A DNA stretch of 34,614 bases from DATJPD01 sp036394195. GTDB taxonomy: Bacteria; Pseudomonadota; Alphaproteobacteria; CACIAM-22H2. Shown in pieces: positions 6,780 through 14,298 of the stretch (the first letter of the stretch is position 1; the number at the start of each line of letters is the position of its first letter). The notes under the pieces were generated by a model. That model worked only from the letters and a program-made list of their open reading frames with translations. It was not told the origin of the DNA and ran no database searches. Made by a program: the position numbers and the translations under genes. The stretch is taken from NCBI GenBank assembly GCA_036394195.1, contig DASWFO010000317.1, forward strand, positions 1 through 34,614, given 5' to 3'.

Positions 6780-7955
6780 ATGGCGACGTGGTTCAAAATC
6801 GCGGCCCTCGCGGCCGTGCTCGGCACCCTGGGCGGCACTGCCCGGGCGCAGCTCCTGATTACCGCCAACGATGAGAAACAGACCTGGGATCAGGCCGGCA
6901 AGCCGGTCTTCATGCCGCCGGGCAAGGACACGGTGTCGATCATCGACATCGGCAACCGCACCAAGCCGCGCATCGTCGCCAGCATCCCGATGATGAATAC
7001 GGTGATCGGTCCGCCGACCAACCTCGGCATCACGCCCGATCACAGCCTGGCGCTGGTGGCGAACTCGATCGAGCTGGTGCAGGACGGCGGAAATTGGAAG
7101 CCCCAGCCCGATAACAAGCTGTTCGTCATCGACCTGAAGGCGTCGCCCGCGAAACAGATCGCGACCGTCGAGCTGGGCAAACAGCCGTCGGGTCTCGCCA
7201 TCAGCAAGGCCGGCGACCTGGCGCTGGTCGCCAACCGCGCCGACGGCACGGTGAGCGTGCTGTCGATCAAGGGCAAGGACGTGAAGGTCGTCGATACGGT
7301 GAGTGTCGGCACGCCGGCCGACAACGTCTCGTCCGTCGCGATCACCCCCGACGGGAAGCGCGGCCTGGTCTCGAAGTTCGCCGCGCACAAGGTCGGGGTG
7401 CTCGACATCGACGGCCAGAAGGTGACCTACACCAAATACGACATGAACACCGGGCTGTGGCCGTACAACGTGAAGATCTCGGCCGACGGCAAGCTCGCTT
7501 TCGCCAACAACAACGGGAACAACGGGGCGTCGGACGGCAATATGGATACGGTCGCGGTCATCGATCTCGACGCCAAGCCGATGCCGCGCGTCGTCGACCA
7601 CGTGGTGGTCGGCGACGGGCCGGAAGGGCTGGCGGTGAGCCCGGCCGGCACCTATGTCGCGTCGGTGATCCTGAACGGCAGCAACGCCGCCAAGGATGCG
7701 CCGTTCCCGCACGGAAAGTCCTACATCGCGCTGTTGAAGATCGAGGGGCACAACCGGGTGCATCGCGTGGCGACTGCGCAGGTCGGCAACCTTGCGGAGG
7801 GTGCTGCGTTCAGCCCGGACGGGAAGTACCTCTATGTCGGCAACTACATGGATCGCGACATGACGATTCTCGAGGTCGGGGGCGACAGGCTGAAGCGCGT
7901 CGGATCGCTGAAGCTCCCAGGACAGCCGGCGTCGTTGCGCGGGAATTCGCAGTAA
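6780..7955 (+). CDS. periplasmic YVTN-type beta-propeller protein
   Basis: The 391-residue protein has a signal peptide ending ARA|Q (residue 23). Repeats of about 45-50 residues follow. They carry blade-like motifs such as TPDHSLALVANS, SKAGDLALVANRADGTVSVLSI, TPDGKRGLVSKFAAHKVGVLDI, SADGKLAFANN, SPAGTYVASVI and SPDGKYLYVGNY. These are YVTN/lactonase-like blades. AAGGAGAGG precedes the ATG. It follows the binding-protein gene by 19 bases. Similar propellers occur beside periplasmic dehydrogenase systems, but none is seen here, so the role is open: ligand binding, lactonase-like activity or a partner of the binding protein. A 9-bp hairpin follows the stop. Confidence 0.85.
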   Translation: MATWFKIAALAAVLGTLGGTARAQLLITANDEKQTWDQAGKPVFMPPGKDTVSIIDIGNRTKPRIVASIPMMNTVIGPPTNLGITPDHSLALVANSIELVQDGGNWKPQPDNKLFVIDLKASPAKQIATVELGKQPSGLAISKAGDLALVANRADGTVSVLSIKGKDVKVVDTVSVGTPADNVSSVAITPDGKRGLVSKFAAHKVGVLDIDGQKVTYTKYDMNTGLWPYNVKISADGKLAFANNNGNNGASDGNMDTVAVIDLDAKPMPRVVDHVVVGDGPEGLAVSPAGTYVASVILNGSNAAKDAPFPHGKSYIALLKIEGHNRVHRVATAQVGNLAEGAAFSPDGKYLYVGNYMDRDMTILEVGGDRLKRVGSLKLPGQPASLRGNSQ

Positions 7956-7966
7956 TTGCAAAAACG

Positions 7967-7987
7967 GTGAAGGCGGTACGCCTTCAC
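7967..7987 (+). terminator. hairpin after the beta-propeller gene
   Basis: GTGAAGGCG (7967-7975) pairs perfectly with CGCCTTCAC (7979-7987) over a 3-base loop, 11 bases after the stop. There is no T-run downstream, so it is a candidate terminator or RNA-end stabiliser. Confidence 0.5.
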
Positions 7988-7992
7988 GTCTC

Positions 7993-8046
7993 CGTCATGG
8001 CCGGGCGAACAGGGGCGCAAGCCCCTGCCGAGACCCGGCCATCCAT
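7993..8046. repeat. imperfect palindrome, CGTCATGGCCGGGC type
   Basis: GTCATGGCCGGG... pairs with ...CCCGGCCATCCA around an inner stem AGGGGC/GCCCCT. It belongs to the same CGTCA...TCCA architecture but with a longer stem-loop. It is next to the beta-propeller gene end. Confidence 0.7.
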
Positions 8047-8050
8047 TCCG

Positions 8051-8188
8051 CGTCGCTCCCGCGCACGCGGGAATCCAGAATCTTTTTCACCACGGAGGCA
8101 CGGAGATCGCGGAGAGGAGACGCACTCTCCGTAATCTCCGTGCCTCCGTGGTTGAATTTTCTGGATGCCCGCTTCCGCGGGCATGACG
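8051..8188. repeat. bipartite palindromic repeat, locus C
   Basis: The left unit 8051-8078 is CGTC, stem TCCCGC/GCGGGA, ATCCAGA. The right unit 8161-8188 is inverted, stem ATGCCCGC/GCGGGCAT with loop GGAA on the opposite strand. An unrelated 19-bp inverted repeat is nested between them. The locus lies between two convergent genes. Confidence 0.8.
8089..8152. repeat. nested 19-bp perfect inverted repeat (CACGGAGGCACGGAG type)
   Basis: ACCACGGAGGCACGGAGAT (8089-8107) has an exact reverse complement at 8134-8152. The 26-base centre, GCGGAGAGGAGACGCACTCTCC-like, contains a second small GGAGAG/CTCTCC stem. It sits inside the locus C repeat pair. Confidence 0.88.
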
Positions 8189-8223
8189 AGATGGAAATTT
8201 GTCCCGCCCGGTCGGAAAACGCT

Positions 8224-9288
8224 TTACGCGTAGTACTTGCCGAAGCGGTTATCGAGGAACGTCGAGAGCGCCACGCTCTCCTGGCGGACGAACCCGCGCT
8301 GCGGCAGCACGCCGGCGCGCAGCAAATCGACCATCGCGCACAGGCCGGCCGCGGTGGTGACCTGGATCGCGCTGCGCCGCACACCGCCAACGTCCTGGCT
8401 GTAGATCTTCTTGGCCAGCGATTCCTGGGTCAGCCGGCCCTCGCGCAGCCCGGTCGCGGTCACGAAGATCAGCACCACGTCCTGCACCGTGACCGGCACC
8501 GCCGCCTCGAAGACCTCTTTCAGCAGCTCGCGCCGCCGTCCGAGCCCGAGGTCATGGATCAGGAGCTTGATGATGTCGCGGTGGCCGGGATAGCGGACGG
8601 TTTTGTAATCGACATTCGCGATCGCGCCGTCGAGGGTCTCGCACAACGTGCCCAGGCCGCCCGAGGTGTTGAAGGCCTCATAGGTGGTGCCGTCGAGCGA
8701 GAACATCTCGTGGCCTTCCAGCGGCAGGACCTCGCGCCGGATCCCGTCGAGGATCACCTCGCACGGATTGCAGTACTCGTTGATCAGGCTTTCCGTGCAC
8801 CAGGTGAGATTGTATTTCAGCGCGTTGGTCGGAAAGACGGGGAGGGCGCCGACGCGCATATGCAGGTCGGTCGCGCGCTCGAAACGCTGCGCCAGGTCGT
8901 GCGCCGCGATCGCGATGAAGCCGGGCGCCAGCCCGGATTGCGGGACGAAGGCGGTGTTCGCCTCGGCCGCCAGCGCTTTCACGTGGCGAGTGCAGGCGAC
9001 GTCCTCGGTGAGATCGAAATAATGCACGCCCGCGGCCTTGGCGGCGTTGGCGACCGGCGGGACGAACGAGAACGGCAGCGCGTTGATGACCACCTGGCGG
9101 CCGGCGAGGGCCTGGCCCACGGCCGCCTCGTCCGCCGCGTCGATCTGAACCTTCGGCAGCGCCGCCGGAAGCCGCGCCAGGGTCTGGGCGTCGTGATCGC
9201 CGACCGCCACGTCGTAGTCGCCGCTGCCCTGGAGCATCTGGGCGATCGTCATCCCGACGCTGCCCGCACCGAGAATCAGGACGTTCAT
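8224..9288 (-). CDS. saccharopine dehydrogenase-like NAD(P)-dependent oxidoreductase
   Basis: The 354-residue protein begins with a Rossmann strand and GAGSVG (residues 7-12), as in saccharopine dehydrogenase / lysine-ketoglutarate reductase family proteins. Supporting segments are INALPFSFVPPVANAAKAAGVHYFDLTED and PQSGLAPGFIAIAAHDLA, the family's inter-domain region. The frame is open upstream to 9390, but ATG 9288 directly begins the dinucleotide fold, so I start there; the ribosome site is weak. It stands alone between repeat loci C and D. It may reduce or oxidise an amino-acid-like substrate. Whether it truly makes saccharopine cannot be decided. Confidence 0.82.
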   Translation of the reverse strand: MNVLILGAGSVGMTIAQMLQGSGDYDVAVGDHDAQTLARLPAALPKVQIDAADEAAVGQALAGRQVVINALPFSFVPPVANAAKAAGVHYFDLTEDVACTRHVKALAAEANTAFVPQSGLAPGFIAIAAHDLAQRFERATDLHMRVGALPVFPTNALKYNLTWCTESLINEYCNPCEVILDGIRREVLPLEGHEMFSLDGTTYEAFNTSGGLGTLCETLDGAIANVDYKTVRYPGHRDIIKLLIHDLGLGRRRELLKEVFEAAVPVTVQDVVLIFVTATGLREGRLTQESLAKKIYSQDVGGVRRSAIQVTTAAGLCAMVDLLRAGVLPQRGFVRQESVALSTFLDNRFGKYYA

Positions 9289-9397
9289 GGGGCTCTCAAG
9301 CTGGAGGCAAAGACTGCCGAACGCAAGCCGCCGGTGTTCTGAAGACGCGCTATTGGCGCGACTCTGACAGATGATACCAGTGCAGAACATCCTCAGT

Positions 9398-9494
9398 CGT
9401 CACCCCGGCCAAGCGGCGCAGCCGCGTGAGCCGGGGTCCATGCTGCCACGGGCGAGATGGACCCCGGATCTCGCTTCGCTCGTCCGGGGTGACG
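9398..9494. repeat. bipartite palindromic repeat, locus D
   Basis: The left unit 9398-9440 runs CGTCACCCCGGC...GCCGGGGTCCA. The right unit 9458-9494 is inverted, TGGACCCCGGA...TCCGGGGTGACG, with longer variable loops than loci A and B. It lies between two minus-strand genes. Confidence 0.8.
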
Positions 9495-9534
9495 AGGGAA
9501 AAAGGATCGGGACTCATCTGTTGGCGTCGATCCG

Positions 9535-10317
9535 CTATTGCGCGGTCCAGCCCCCGTCGATGGTGTAGGCGGCACCGCGGATCTGGGCCGCGGCGTCGGA
9601 GCACAGGAACGTGGCCAACCCGCCGATCTGTTCCGGGGTCACGAACTGCCGCGACGGCTGCTTTTCCGACAGCAGCCGGATCTTGGCGTCCTCGTTCGAG
9701 ATATTGTCCCGCTTCGCCCAGTCGTCGACCTGCTTCTGCACCAGCGGCGTCAGCACCCAGCCCGGGCAGATCGCGTTGCAGGTGATGCCGGTGGTCGCCG
9801 TCTCGAGCGCCACCACCTTGGTCAGCCCGACGATGCCGTGCTTGGCCGCGACATAGGCGACCTTGTGCTCGGAGGCGACGAGGCCGTGGGCCGACGCGAT
9901 GTTGATGATGCGGCCCCAATTGCGCGCCTTCAGCTGCGGCATGGCGGCGCGGATGGCGTGAAACGCCGCCGACAGGTTGATGGCGATGATCGCGTCCCAT
10001 TTCTCCGGCGGGAAGCTCTCGATCGGGGCGGTGTGCTGGATGCCGGCGTTGTTGACCAGGATGTCCACCCGGCCGAGGGCGGTCGTCGCGTATTGGATCA
10101 TCAGCGCGATGTCGTTCGGCTTCGACATGTCGGCCGGCGAGTAAAACACCTTCACGCCGAATTCCCCGGCGAGGCTGGCCTTGAGCCGATTGATCTCGGC
10201 CTCATCGGCGAAGCCGTTCAACAGGAGGTCGGCGCCTTCCTTGGCCAGGGCGCGCGCGATCCCAAGGCCAATCCCGCTCGTCGAGCCGGTGACAACCGCC
10301 GCTTTCCCCTTCAGCAT
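9535..10317 (-). CDS. bdhA: 3-hydroxybutyrate dehydrogenase
   Basis: The 260-residue short-chain dehydrogenase has TGSTSGIG (residues 10-17), NNAG (89-92), N114 and the catalytic S142, Y155 and K159. These positions and the length match known D-3-hydroxybutyrate dehydrogenases, and SAHGLVAS...YVAAKHGIVGLTKVVALE is typical of that subfamily. It oxidises (R)-3-hydroxybutyrate to acetoacetate with NAD, in poly-hydroxybutyrate mobilisation. ATG 10317 is chosen because AGGGAGGGC lies just upstream; seven extra codons upstream are open. It is monocistronic, with an AT-rich upstream stretch (10330-10400) that may hold the promoter. The CoA-transferase pair at 21618-22976 could act on the acetoacetate, but it is not linked. 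Confidence 0.93.
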   Translation of the reverse strand: MLKGKAAVVTGSTSGIGLGIARALAKEGADLLLNGFADEAEINRLKASLAGEFGVKVFYSPADMSKPNDIALMIQYATTALGRVDILVNNAGIQHTAPIESFPPEKWDAIIAINLSAAFHAIRAAMPQLKARNWGRIINIASAHGLVASEHKVAYVAAKHGIVGLTKVVALETATTGITCNAICPGWVLTPLVQKQVDDWAKRDNISNEDAKIRLLSEKQPSRQFVTPEQIGGLATFLCSDAAAQIRGAAYTIDGGWTAQ

Positions 10318-10458
10318 CACGCCCTCCCTTAACCGCAAAAAGTCTGGATTTTACAAAAACATAAGACGCAAAGTTTCCATGCTTAGTGAAGCCTTAAACC
10401 GGCCCCTGTACGGTGGGCACGATAACATTTCGTCGCAACCACTGTTCGGGAGAATCCC

Positions 10459-10614
10459 ATGGAAACCGCCGGCGTCGGCGCTTCGCCGCCCCCCACACCG
10501 AGCTTCCCGTCGCCCCAGCAGCCGGACGCGGCACCTCCGCAGCCACCGGCGACTCAATCGCCGCCTCCGTCCGCGGACTCCGGCCGCGGCCGCACGACCG
10601 ACACCACGGCGTGA
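10459..10614 (+). CDS. 51-aa proline-rich peptide, hypothetical
   Basis: ATG 10459 is preceded by GGGAGAA at good spacing and reads 51 codons to TGA at 10612. The product is about one third proline (PPPTPSFPSPQQP, APPQPPATQ) and ends in a short Arg/Thr tail. It has no signal peptide and no recognised domain. A strong hairpin with a T-run follows 35 bases later. The ribosome site plus terminator make it a plausible transcription unit, but low complexity in GC-rich DNA can arise by chance. Confidence 0.45.
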   Translation: METAGVGASPPPTPSFPSPQQPDAAPPQPPATQSPPPSADSGRGRTTDTTA

Positions 10615-10649
10615 CGCCGCCGCCCTCGGTTGATCGAACATTTGACGTG

Positions 10650-10677
10650 AAAAAGGGGCCGTAGAGCCCCTTTTTTT
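10650..10677. terminator. bidirectional rho-independent terminator
   Basis: The stem GGGGC (10655-10659) / GCCCC (10666-10670) is flanked by A5 on the left and T7 on the right. It therefore has a T-run when read on either strand. It serves the convergent 51-aa gene (plus) and the 108-aa gene (minus). Confidence 0.88.
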
Positions 10678-10683
10678 ATCGGC

Positions 10684-11010
10684 TTATTTGCGGTTGGCGG
10701 CCGTATCCGGCCCGACCCGCGGCCACACCCATTCGACGTTGTCGGGGCGCCAGCTCGGCAGGTTGCGCAGCACCCGGCGGAGCACGGCCTGCTGACGCAT
10801 GGCGGTTGCGGTGCTTTCGGCCTTTCCCTTGACCGCGCGCCGCTGCGATCCCGGCAATCCGTCGAAGGTGCTCCGCGCCTGGATGAAGTCGCGGCGTTCG
10901 TCGCTGCCGGCGGCCACGAGGATTTGTTGAAAAGCCCGGCTATTGGCGCCAACCACCTCGGCAACGGCGTTGGCGAGGATCATCATGGCCTTGTCGGGTT
11001 GGGCAGGCAT
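10684..11010 (-). CDS. hypothetical protein, 108 aa
   Basis: The protein is probably cytosolic, helical at residues 8-70 (NAVAEVVGANSRAFQQILVAAG...) and basic towards the C-terminus, with two Trp near residues 86-97. There is no signal peptide and I recognise no domain. GGAGGTCC directly precedes the ATG, and the shared terminator at 10650-10677 follows the stop. Both support a real gene. It is monocistronic and its function is unknown. Confidence 0.7.
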   Translation of the reverse strand: MPAQPDKAMMILANAVAEVVGANSRAFQQILVAAGSDERRDFIQARSTFDGLPGSQRRAVKGKAESTATAMRQQAVLRRVLRNLPSWRPDNVEWVWPRVGPDTAANRK

Positions 11011-11109
11011 CGGACCTCCAGCTTACCGCATCTGTGGCCGGGCACGAATATTGATTGTGACGCGATCCCCAGGCTATCGTCTCGACTCTGATAGGGAAAG
11101 GTTAAGACT

Positions 11110-11382
11110 ATGTTTGCACCCGTGCCCTTGGCCTTGGCCGCGTTCGCCGCCAGCGGCGCTCTCACCGAGGACCGCTACGGGCCGCTTCCCGCGACCCCGA
11201 CCTTCGCCGATCAACCGCGGATCGAGCAGCCCTATCGCGACGGCACGCGCCTGGTCGGCCTGCCTTATCTGGACCCGAATTCGGCCGACCAAGCCTGCCC
11301 GCGCGGCTACGAGATCCGGCGCCAGGAGACCCGCGAAGACGGCTCCAAGGTCTATCTCGTGTGGACGCTCCGCTGCCGATAG
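11110..11382 (+). CDS. small exported-like protein, hypothetical
   Basis: The 90-residue protein has a hydrophobic N-terminus (residues 4-17, Ala/Leu-rich) that could be a short signal peptide without a strong positive start. A mature domain with two cysteines (C63, C89) could form one disulfide. The C-terminal part GYEIRRQETREDGSKVYLVWTLRC looks like a small beta hairpin. AAAGG lies upstream of the ATG. It stands alone before repeat locus E. I do not recognise the family. Confidence 0.65.
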   Translation: MFAPVPLALAAFAASGALTEDRYGPLPATPTFADQPRIEQPYRDGTRLVGLPYLDPNSADQACPRGYEIRRQETREDGSKVYLVWTLRCR

Positions 11383-11402
11383 CTTCGGCGGCGCTAGACA
11401 GG

Positions 11403-11493
11403 CGTCATTGCGAGCGAAGCGAAGCAATCCAGGCCGTCCGATCCAAGCCCGCTGTCCGCTGGATTGCTTCGTCGCTTCGCTCCTCGCAATGAC
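11403..11493. repeat. bipartite palindromic repeat, locus E (CGTCATTGCGAGCGAAGC type)
   Basis: The left unit 11403-11432 runs CGTCATTGCGAGCGAAGC...GCAATCCAG. The right unit 11459-11493 is inverted, CTGGATTGCTTC...GCAATGACG-like. It is a sequence-diverged member of the same architecture. It sits between the convergent genes ending at 11382 and 11505. Confidence 0.82.
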
Positions 11494-11504
11494 AGATCAG
11501 CGTC

Positions 11505-11831
11505 CTAATCCCTGAACATGAAGTAAGCCGCCGCGACGAGCAGGCCGAAGCTCACGAGGTGGTTCCATTTGAGGCTGGCCCCGAGATACACGGTGGCAAA
11601 GCCGGCGAACACCAACAAGGTGATGATTTCCTGGATCGTCTTCAGCTGCACGGCGCTGAATTCCTGATAGCCGTAGCGGTTGGCCGGCACCTGGAAGCAG
11701 TATTCGAAGAACGCGATCCCCCAGCTGGCAAGAACCACCTGCCACAGCGGCACGCTCGTGTATTTGAGGTGACCGTACCAGGCGAACGTCATGAAGACGT
11801 TCGAGCAGATCAGAAGCGCGACCGTGAGCAC
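11505..11831 (-). CDS. DUF486 / DMT-family inner-membrane protein
   Basis: The 108-residue protein has four predicted membrane helices (about 1-21, 27-46, 60-82, 88-105). The conserved signatures SNVFMTFAWYGHLKY, ASWGIAFFEYCFQVPANR and FSAVQLKTIQEIITLLVFAGFATVY are characteristic of the DUF486 family, distant relatives of small multidrug/DMT transporters. The helix-3 region after PANRYGY is the best conserved. It is monocistronic and its substrate is unknown. Confidence 0.9.
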   Translation of the reverse strand: MLTVALLICSNVFMTFAWYGHLKYTSVPLWQVVLASWGIAFFEYCFQVPANRYGYQEFSAVQLKTIQEIITLLVFAGFATVYLGASLKWNHLVSFGLLVAAAYFMFRD

Positions 11832-11910
11832 ATGAGGTCTCCGTGAAATCTTGCGGGAATCTAGCGATCTTGCGGAAAGTAAGGACCGCCGCGGCCGGCT
11901 GGTCCGGCGG

Positions 11911-13119
11911 CTAAAGGATCGACGCCGCGTTCCGCACTGATGTAATCATCGAGCTGTTCATCAGGAAGGCCTTGGCCTTGACCGGATCGGCCGCGGTCTC
12001 CGCCAGCTCGGCCCGCCGGCGCGCCCGCACGGCCGGGTCGCGTTCCTCGATCATCCGCTTGTTCTGGATGCTCATGGCCTGAACGAATTCGACATTGGTC
12101 GGCCGGCGCTGCCGGTCGTACAGATTGAGGACCAACGGATCGGCGTCCGCCCGGCAGACCTGCGCCAGCTTGTGGCCGAGACTCACCGCATCGTGAATGC
12201 CGCCATTGAGGCCGAACCCGCCCAACGGGTTGTTGATGTGGGCGGCGTCGCCGGCAAGCAGGATGCGTCCTTTGCGGAAGGTCTCGGCGACGCGCTGATG
12301 CACCCGATAGGTGCTTCGATATTGAAGCGGCCAGCGGCCCGGGATGGGGTGGAGCTTCTGCAGGTTGTCCTCGATCGCGTCGTCCGCCAGCACCTGCTCC
12401 TCGGGAACGTTCGGATCGGTCGGATAGGCGATGCGCCACAGGCCGGGCGGGCCCTCGTGGGGCACCTTGAAAACGGCCGCCCATAGCTCCGGATCGGCGA
12501 CGTAGGACGCGTAGCGAAACCCGGCCGGCTCGAAATCGTAGGTCGTGCTGGCGACCAGAAACCGCTCCGGCCAGGTGAAGCCCTCGAACGGAATGCTGGC
12601 GGCCTTGCGCACCGTGCTCCGCCCGCCGTCGGCGCCGACCACCCAGGCGGCGCGGAACGTCTCTTCGCCGCCTTCGGACGTCGCATGGACGGTGACGCCG
12701 CTGTCATCCTCCGACACCGATTCGACACGAACCCCGAACCGCACGCGCGCCCCGGGAATGGACTGGAGCTGGGTCAGCAACAGCGGCGTCAGCTTGAACT
12801 GCTCGAAATGCAGACGGTACGGGAACGGCGTTTCGCTGGCGATCAGTCCGAGGTCGAAGTCGGCGATGACCCGGCCGCCGCGCTCGCGGACCTGCCAGTG
12901 GCGGGCAATGATGCCGGTTGCGTGCATCGCCTCCACGACGCCGAGCTCGGCGAGCATCTCGAGGGTCGGCGGATGGTAGGACCCTGCGCGCAAGTCGCGG
13001 GTCAGGTCGCTCTCGGCTTCCAGCACGGTCACCGGGACGTCCGCCCGGGCGAGGATGAGCGCGGTCACCAGGCCAACCGGGCCTGCACCCACGACGACGA
13101 CTGGAGCAGCGGTGGCCAC
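11911..13119 (-). CDS. FAD-dependent aromatic-type monooxygenase (PHBH/UbiH fold)
   Basis: The 402-residue protein has all three FAD signatures: GAGPVG (residues 11-16), a GADGGRSTVRK stretch (DG motif), and GRILLAGDAAHINNPLGGFGLNGGIHDAVSL (GD motif). This is the group A flavoprotein monooxygenase fold, which hydroxylates aromatic or related substrates with NAD(P)H and O2. It ends soon after the catalytic domain, without the extra thioredoxin-like domain of phenol hydroxylases. It is the last gene of a minus-strand group, 6 bases after a 72-aa gene and further behind a lipoprotein gene. Substrate not determinable. Confidence 0.88.
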   Translation of the reverse strand: MATAAPVVVVGAGPVGLVTALILARADVPVTVLEAESDLTRDLRAGSYHPPTLEMLAELGVVEAMHATGIIARHWQVRERGGRVIADFDLGLIASETPFPYRLHFEQFKLTPLLLTQLQSIPGARVRFGVRVESVSEDDSGVTVHATSEGGEETFRAAWVVGADGGRSTVRKAASIPFEGFTWPERFLVASTTYDFEPAGFRYASYVADPELWAAVFKVPHEGPPGLWRIAYPTDPNVPEEQVLADDAIEDNLQKLHPIPGRWPLQYRSTYRVHQRVAETFRKGRILLAGDAAHINNPLGGFGLNGGIHDAVSLGHKLAQVCRADADPLVLNLYDRQRRPTNVEFVQAMSIQNKRMIEERDPAVRARRRAELAETAADPVKAKAFLMNSSMITSVRNAASIL

Positions 13120-13125
13120 GGCGAC

Positions 13126-13344
13126 TTAATGGCGCGGCGGATATTTTTTTCGAATGTGAGCGAGAATCTCGGCCGCCCGGCGCCGCTCGGAATCCGTGAA
13201 CGGCTTGTCGCCCGATTCTTCCGCCTGCTCCTCCAGCAGCCGCTTCGCGGTCGCCTCGGCCTCGGGCGAAATGAACCGCTTGCGCAGCGCGCGCGAGATC
13301 GCCAGCGCTTCCTTCGGAGGACGGGGGGTCGTGCGGCGGGCCAT
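13126..13344 (-). CDS. 72-aa charged hypothetical protein
   Basis: A small, highly charged, helical protein (LLEEQAEESGDKPFTDSERRRAAEILAHIRKKY). There is no signal peptide or membrane segment and I recognise no family. It lies 2 bases after the lipoprotein stop and 6 bases before the monooxygenase start. This spacing, rather than its sequence, supports it as part of a three-gene operon. Confidence 0.65.
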   Translation of the reverse strand: MARRTTPRPPKEALAISRALRKRFISPEAEATAKRLLEEQAEESGDKPFTDSERRRAAEILAHIRKKYPPRH

Positions 13345-13346
13345 GG

Positions 13347-14204
13347 CTAATAGATAAAGAAATAGGCGGAGGTTTCAGACGGGTAAGGCTGATACGGCAC
13401 GATGCGCGGGCCCGGCGGAACGGACGGCGGCGCTGGCGACGCGGCGGTGCGCTGCGATGCGGAAGATTGCGACGCAGAAGGCGCGGCCGCGCCCGAGGGC
13501 GCTTGTGTCGACGCACCGGAAGCCGAGGCGGCCGCATCCGGCGCCTGACCCGCGGGCCGCTCTTGGGCCGCGGTCGGAGACTGCTCGACAGGGGCCGCCA
13601 GCATCCCCGCGGGTCCACGCCGCGGGGCCGGTGTGGTGGTGGCCTGATCGTCCGGCAGCGTCTGTCCGCGCGCCGCCGCGGCCGCGCGCTCGCGCTGGCG
13701 GACCACCGTCTGGACCCGCTCGAGGCCCAGCTGGCGCGTCAGCGAATACGCCACGGCGAAGGACCAGCCATAGGCGATCGGTCGACCGTCGTTCGCCCGC
13801 GCCATGAGCTCGAGGCGATAATAGAAATATTGCGGCACTTCGGTTTCCGGCACGCAGGGAGCCGGGAAGTCCGGAATTGCGCCTTCCGGATACACTATGC
13901 CGCGCTCGCGTGTCTCGGTGGGAGCCGGCAGGGTGAATTCCCACGACGGAGCGGATAGAGCGCTCACCAGCGTCATCTTCATCTGATAGGTCGCGGCGGC
14001 CGAGGGCGGCTTGATGAGGCGGATCTCCGGCGACACCCCCAGGCCGCACAGGTTGTGCGACGTGAACGCCGCGCTTATGCCCAGCCGTGGCAACTCGGGA
14101 TGTGGCCCCACGTCGTTCGCGCAACCGCCGGCCACGAGCATCGCCGCCACCGTGCCAACGAGGGTGGCTCGCCGCCACCGCGCTTTTTGCTTCGCATCCC
14201 GCAC
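13347..14204 (-). CDS. proline/alanine-rich lipoprotein
   Basis: The 285-residue protein has a basic start, a hydrophobic stretch (14-26) and a lipobox-like AGGC with Cys28, so it is probably lipid-anchored in the envelope. Residues 30-170 form a globular part with several cysteines and aromatic segments (PQYFYYRLELMARANDGRPIAYGWSFAVAYSLT). Residues 185-270 are low-complexity Ala/Ser/Pro/Gln, likely a flexible linker. The C-terminus is aromatic (SAYFFIY). It is the first gene of the group with the 72-aa protein and FAD monooxygenase. Function unknown. Confidence 0.75.
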   Translation of the reverse strand: MRDAKQKARWRRATLVGTVAAMLVAGGCANDVGPHPELPRLGISAAFTSHNLCGLGVSPEIRLIKPPSAAATYQMKMTLVSALSAPSWEFTLPAPTETRERGIVYPEGAIPDFPAPCVPETEVPQYFYYRLELMARANDGRPIAYGWSFAVAYSLTRQLGLERVQTVVRQRERAAAAARGQTLPDDQATTTPAPRRGPAGMLAAPVEQSPTAAQERPAGQAPDAAASASGASTQAPSGAAAPSASQSSASQRTAASPAPPSVPPGPRIVPYQPYPSETSAYFFIY

Positions 14205-14298
14205 CCCCCTGTTTTACCTTGGCGGCCCCCCTCTGGGAACAAAATCGTTTAGGGTCACAGAGGTGGCCCAAGTGCTTGCGGCATAGGCGTTTTCACGA

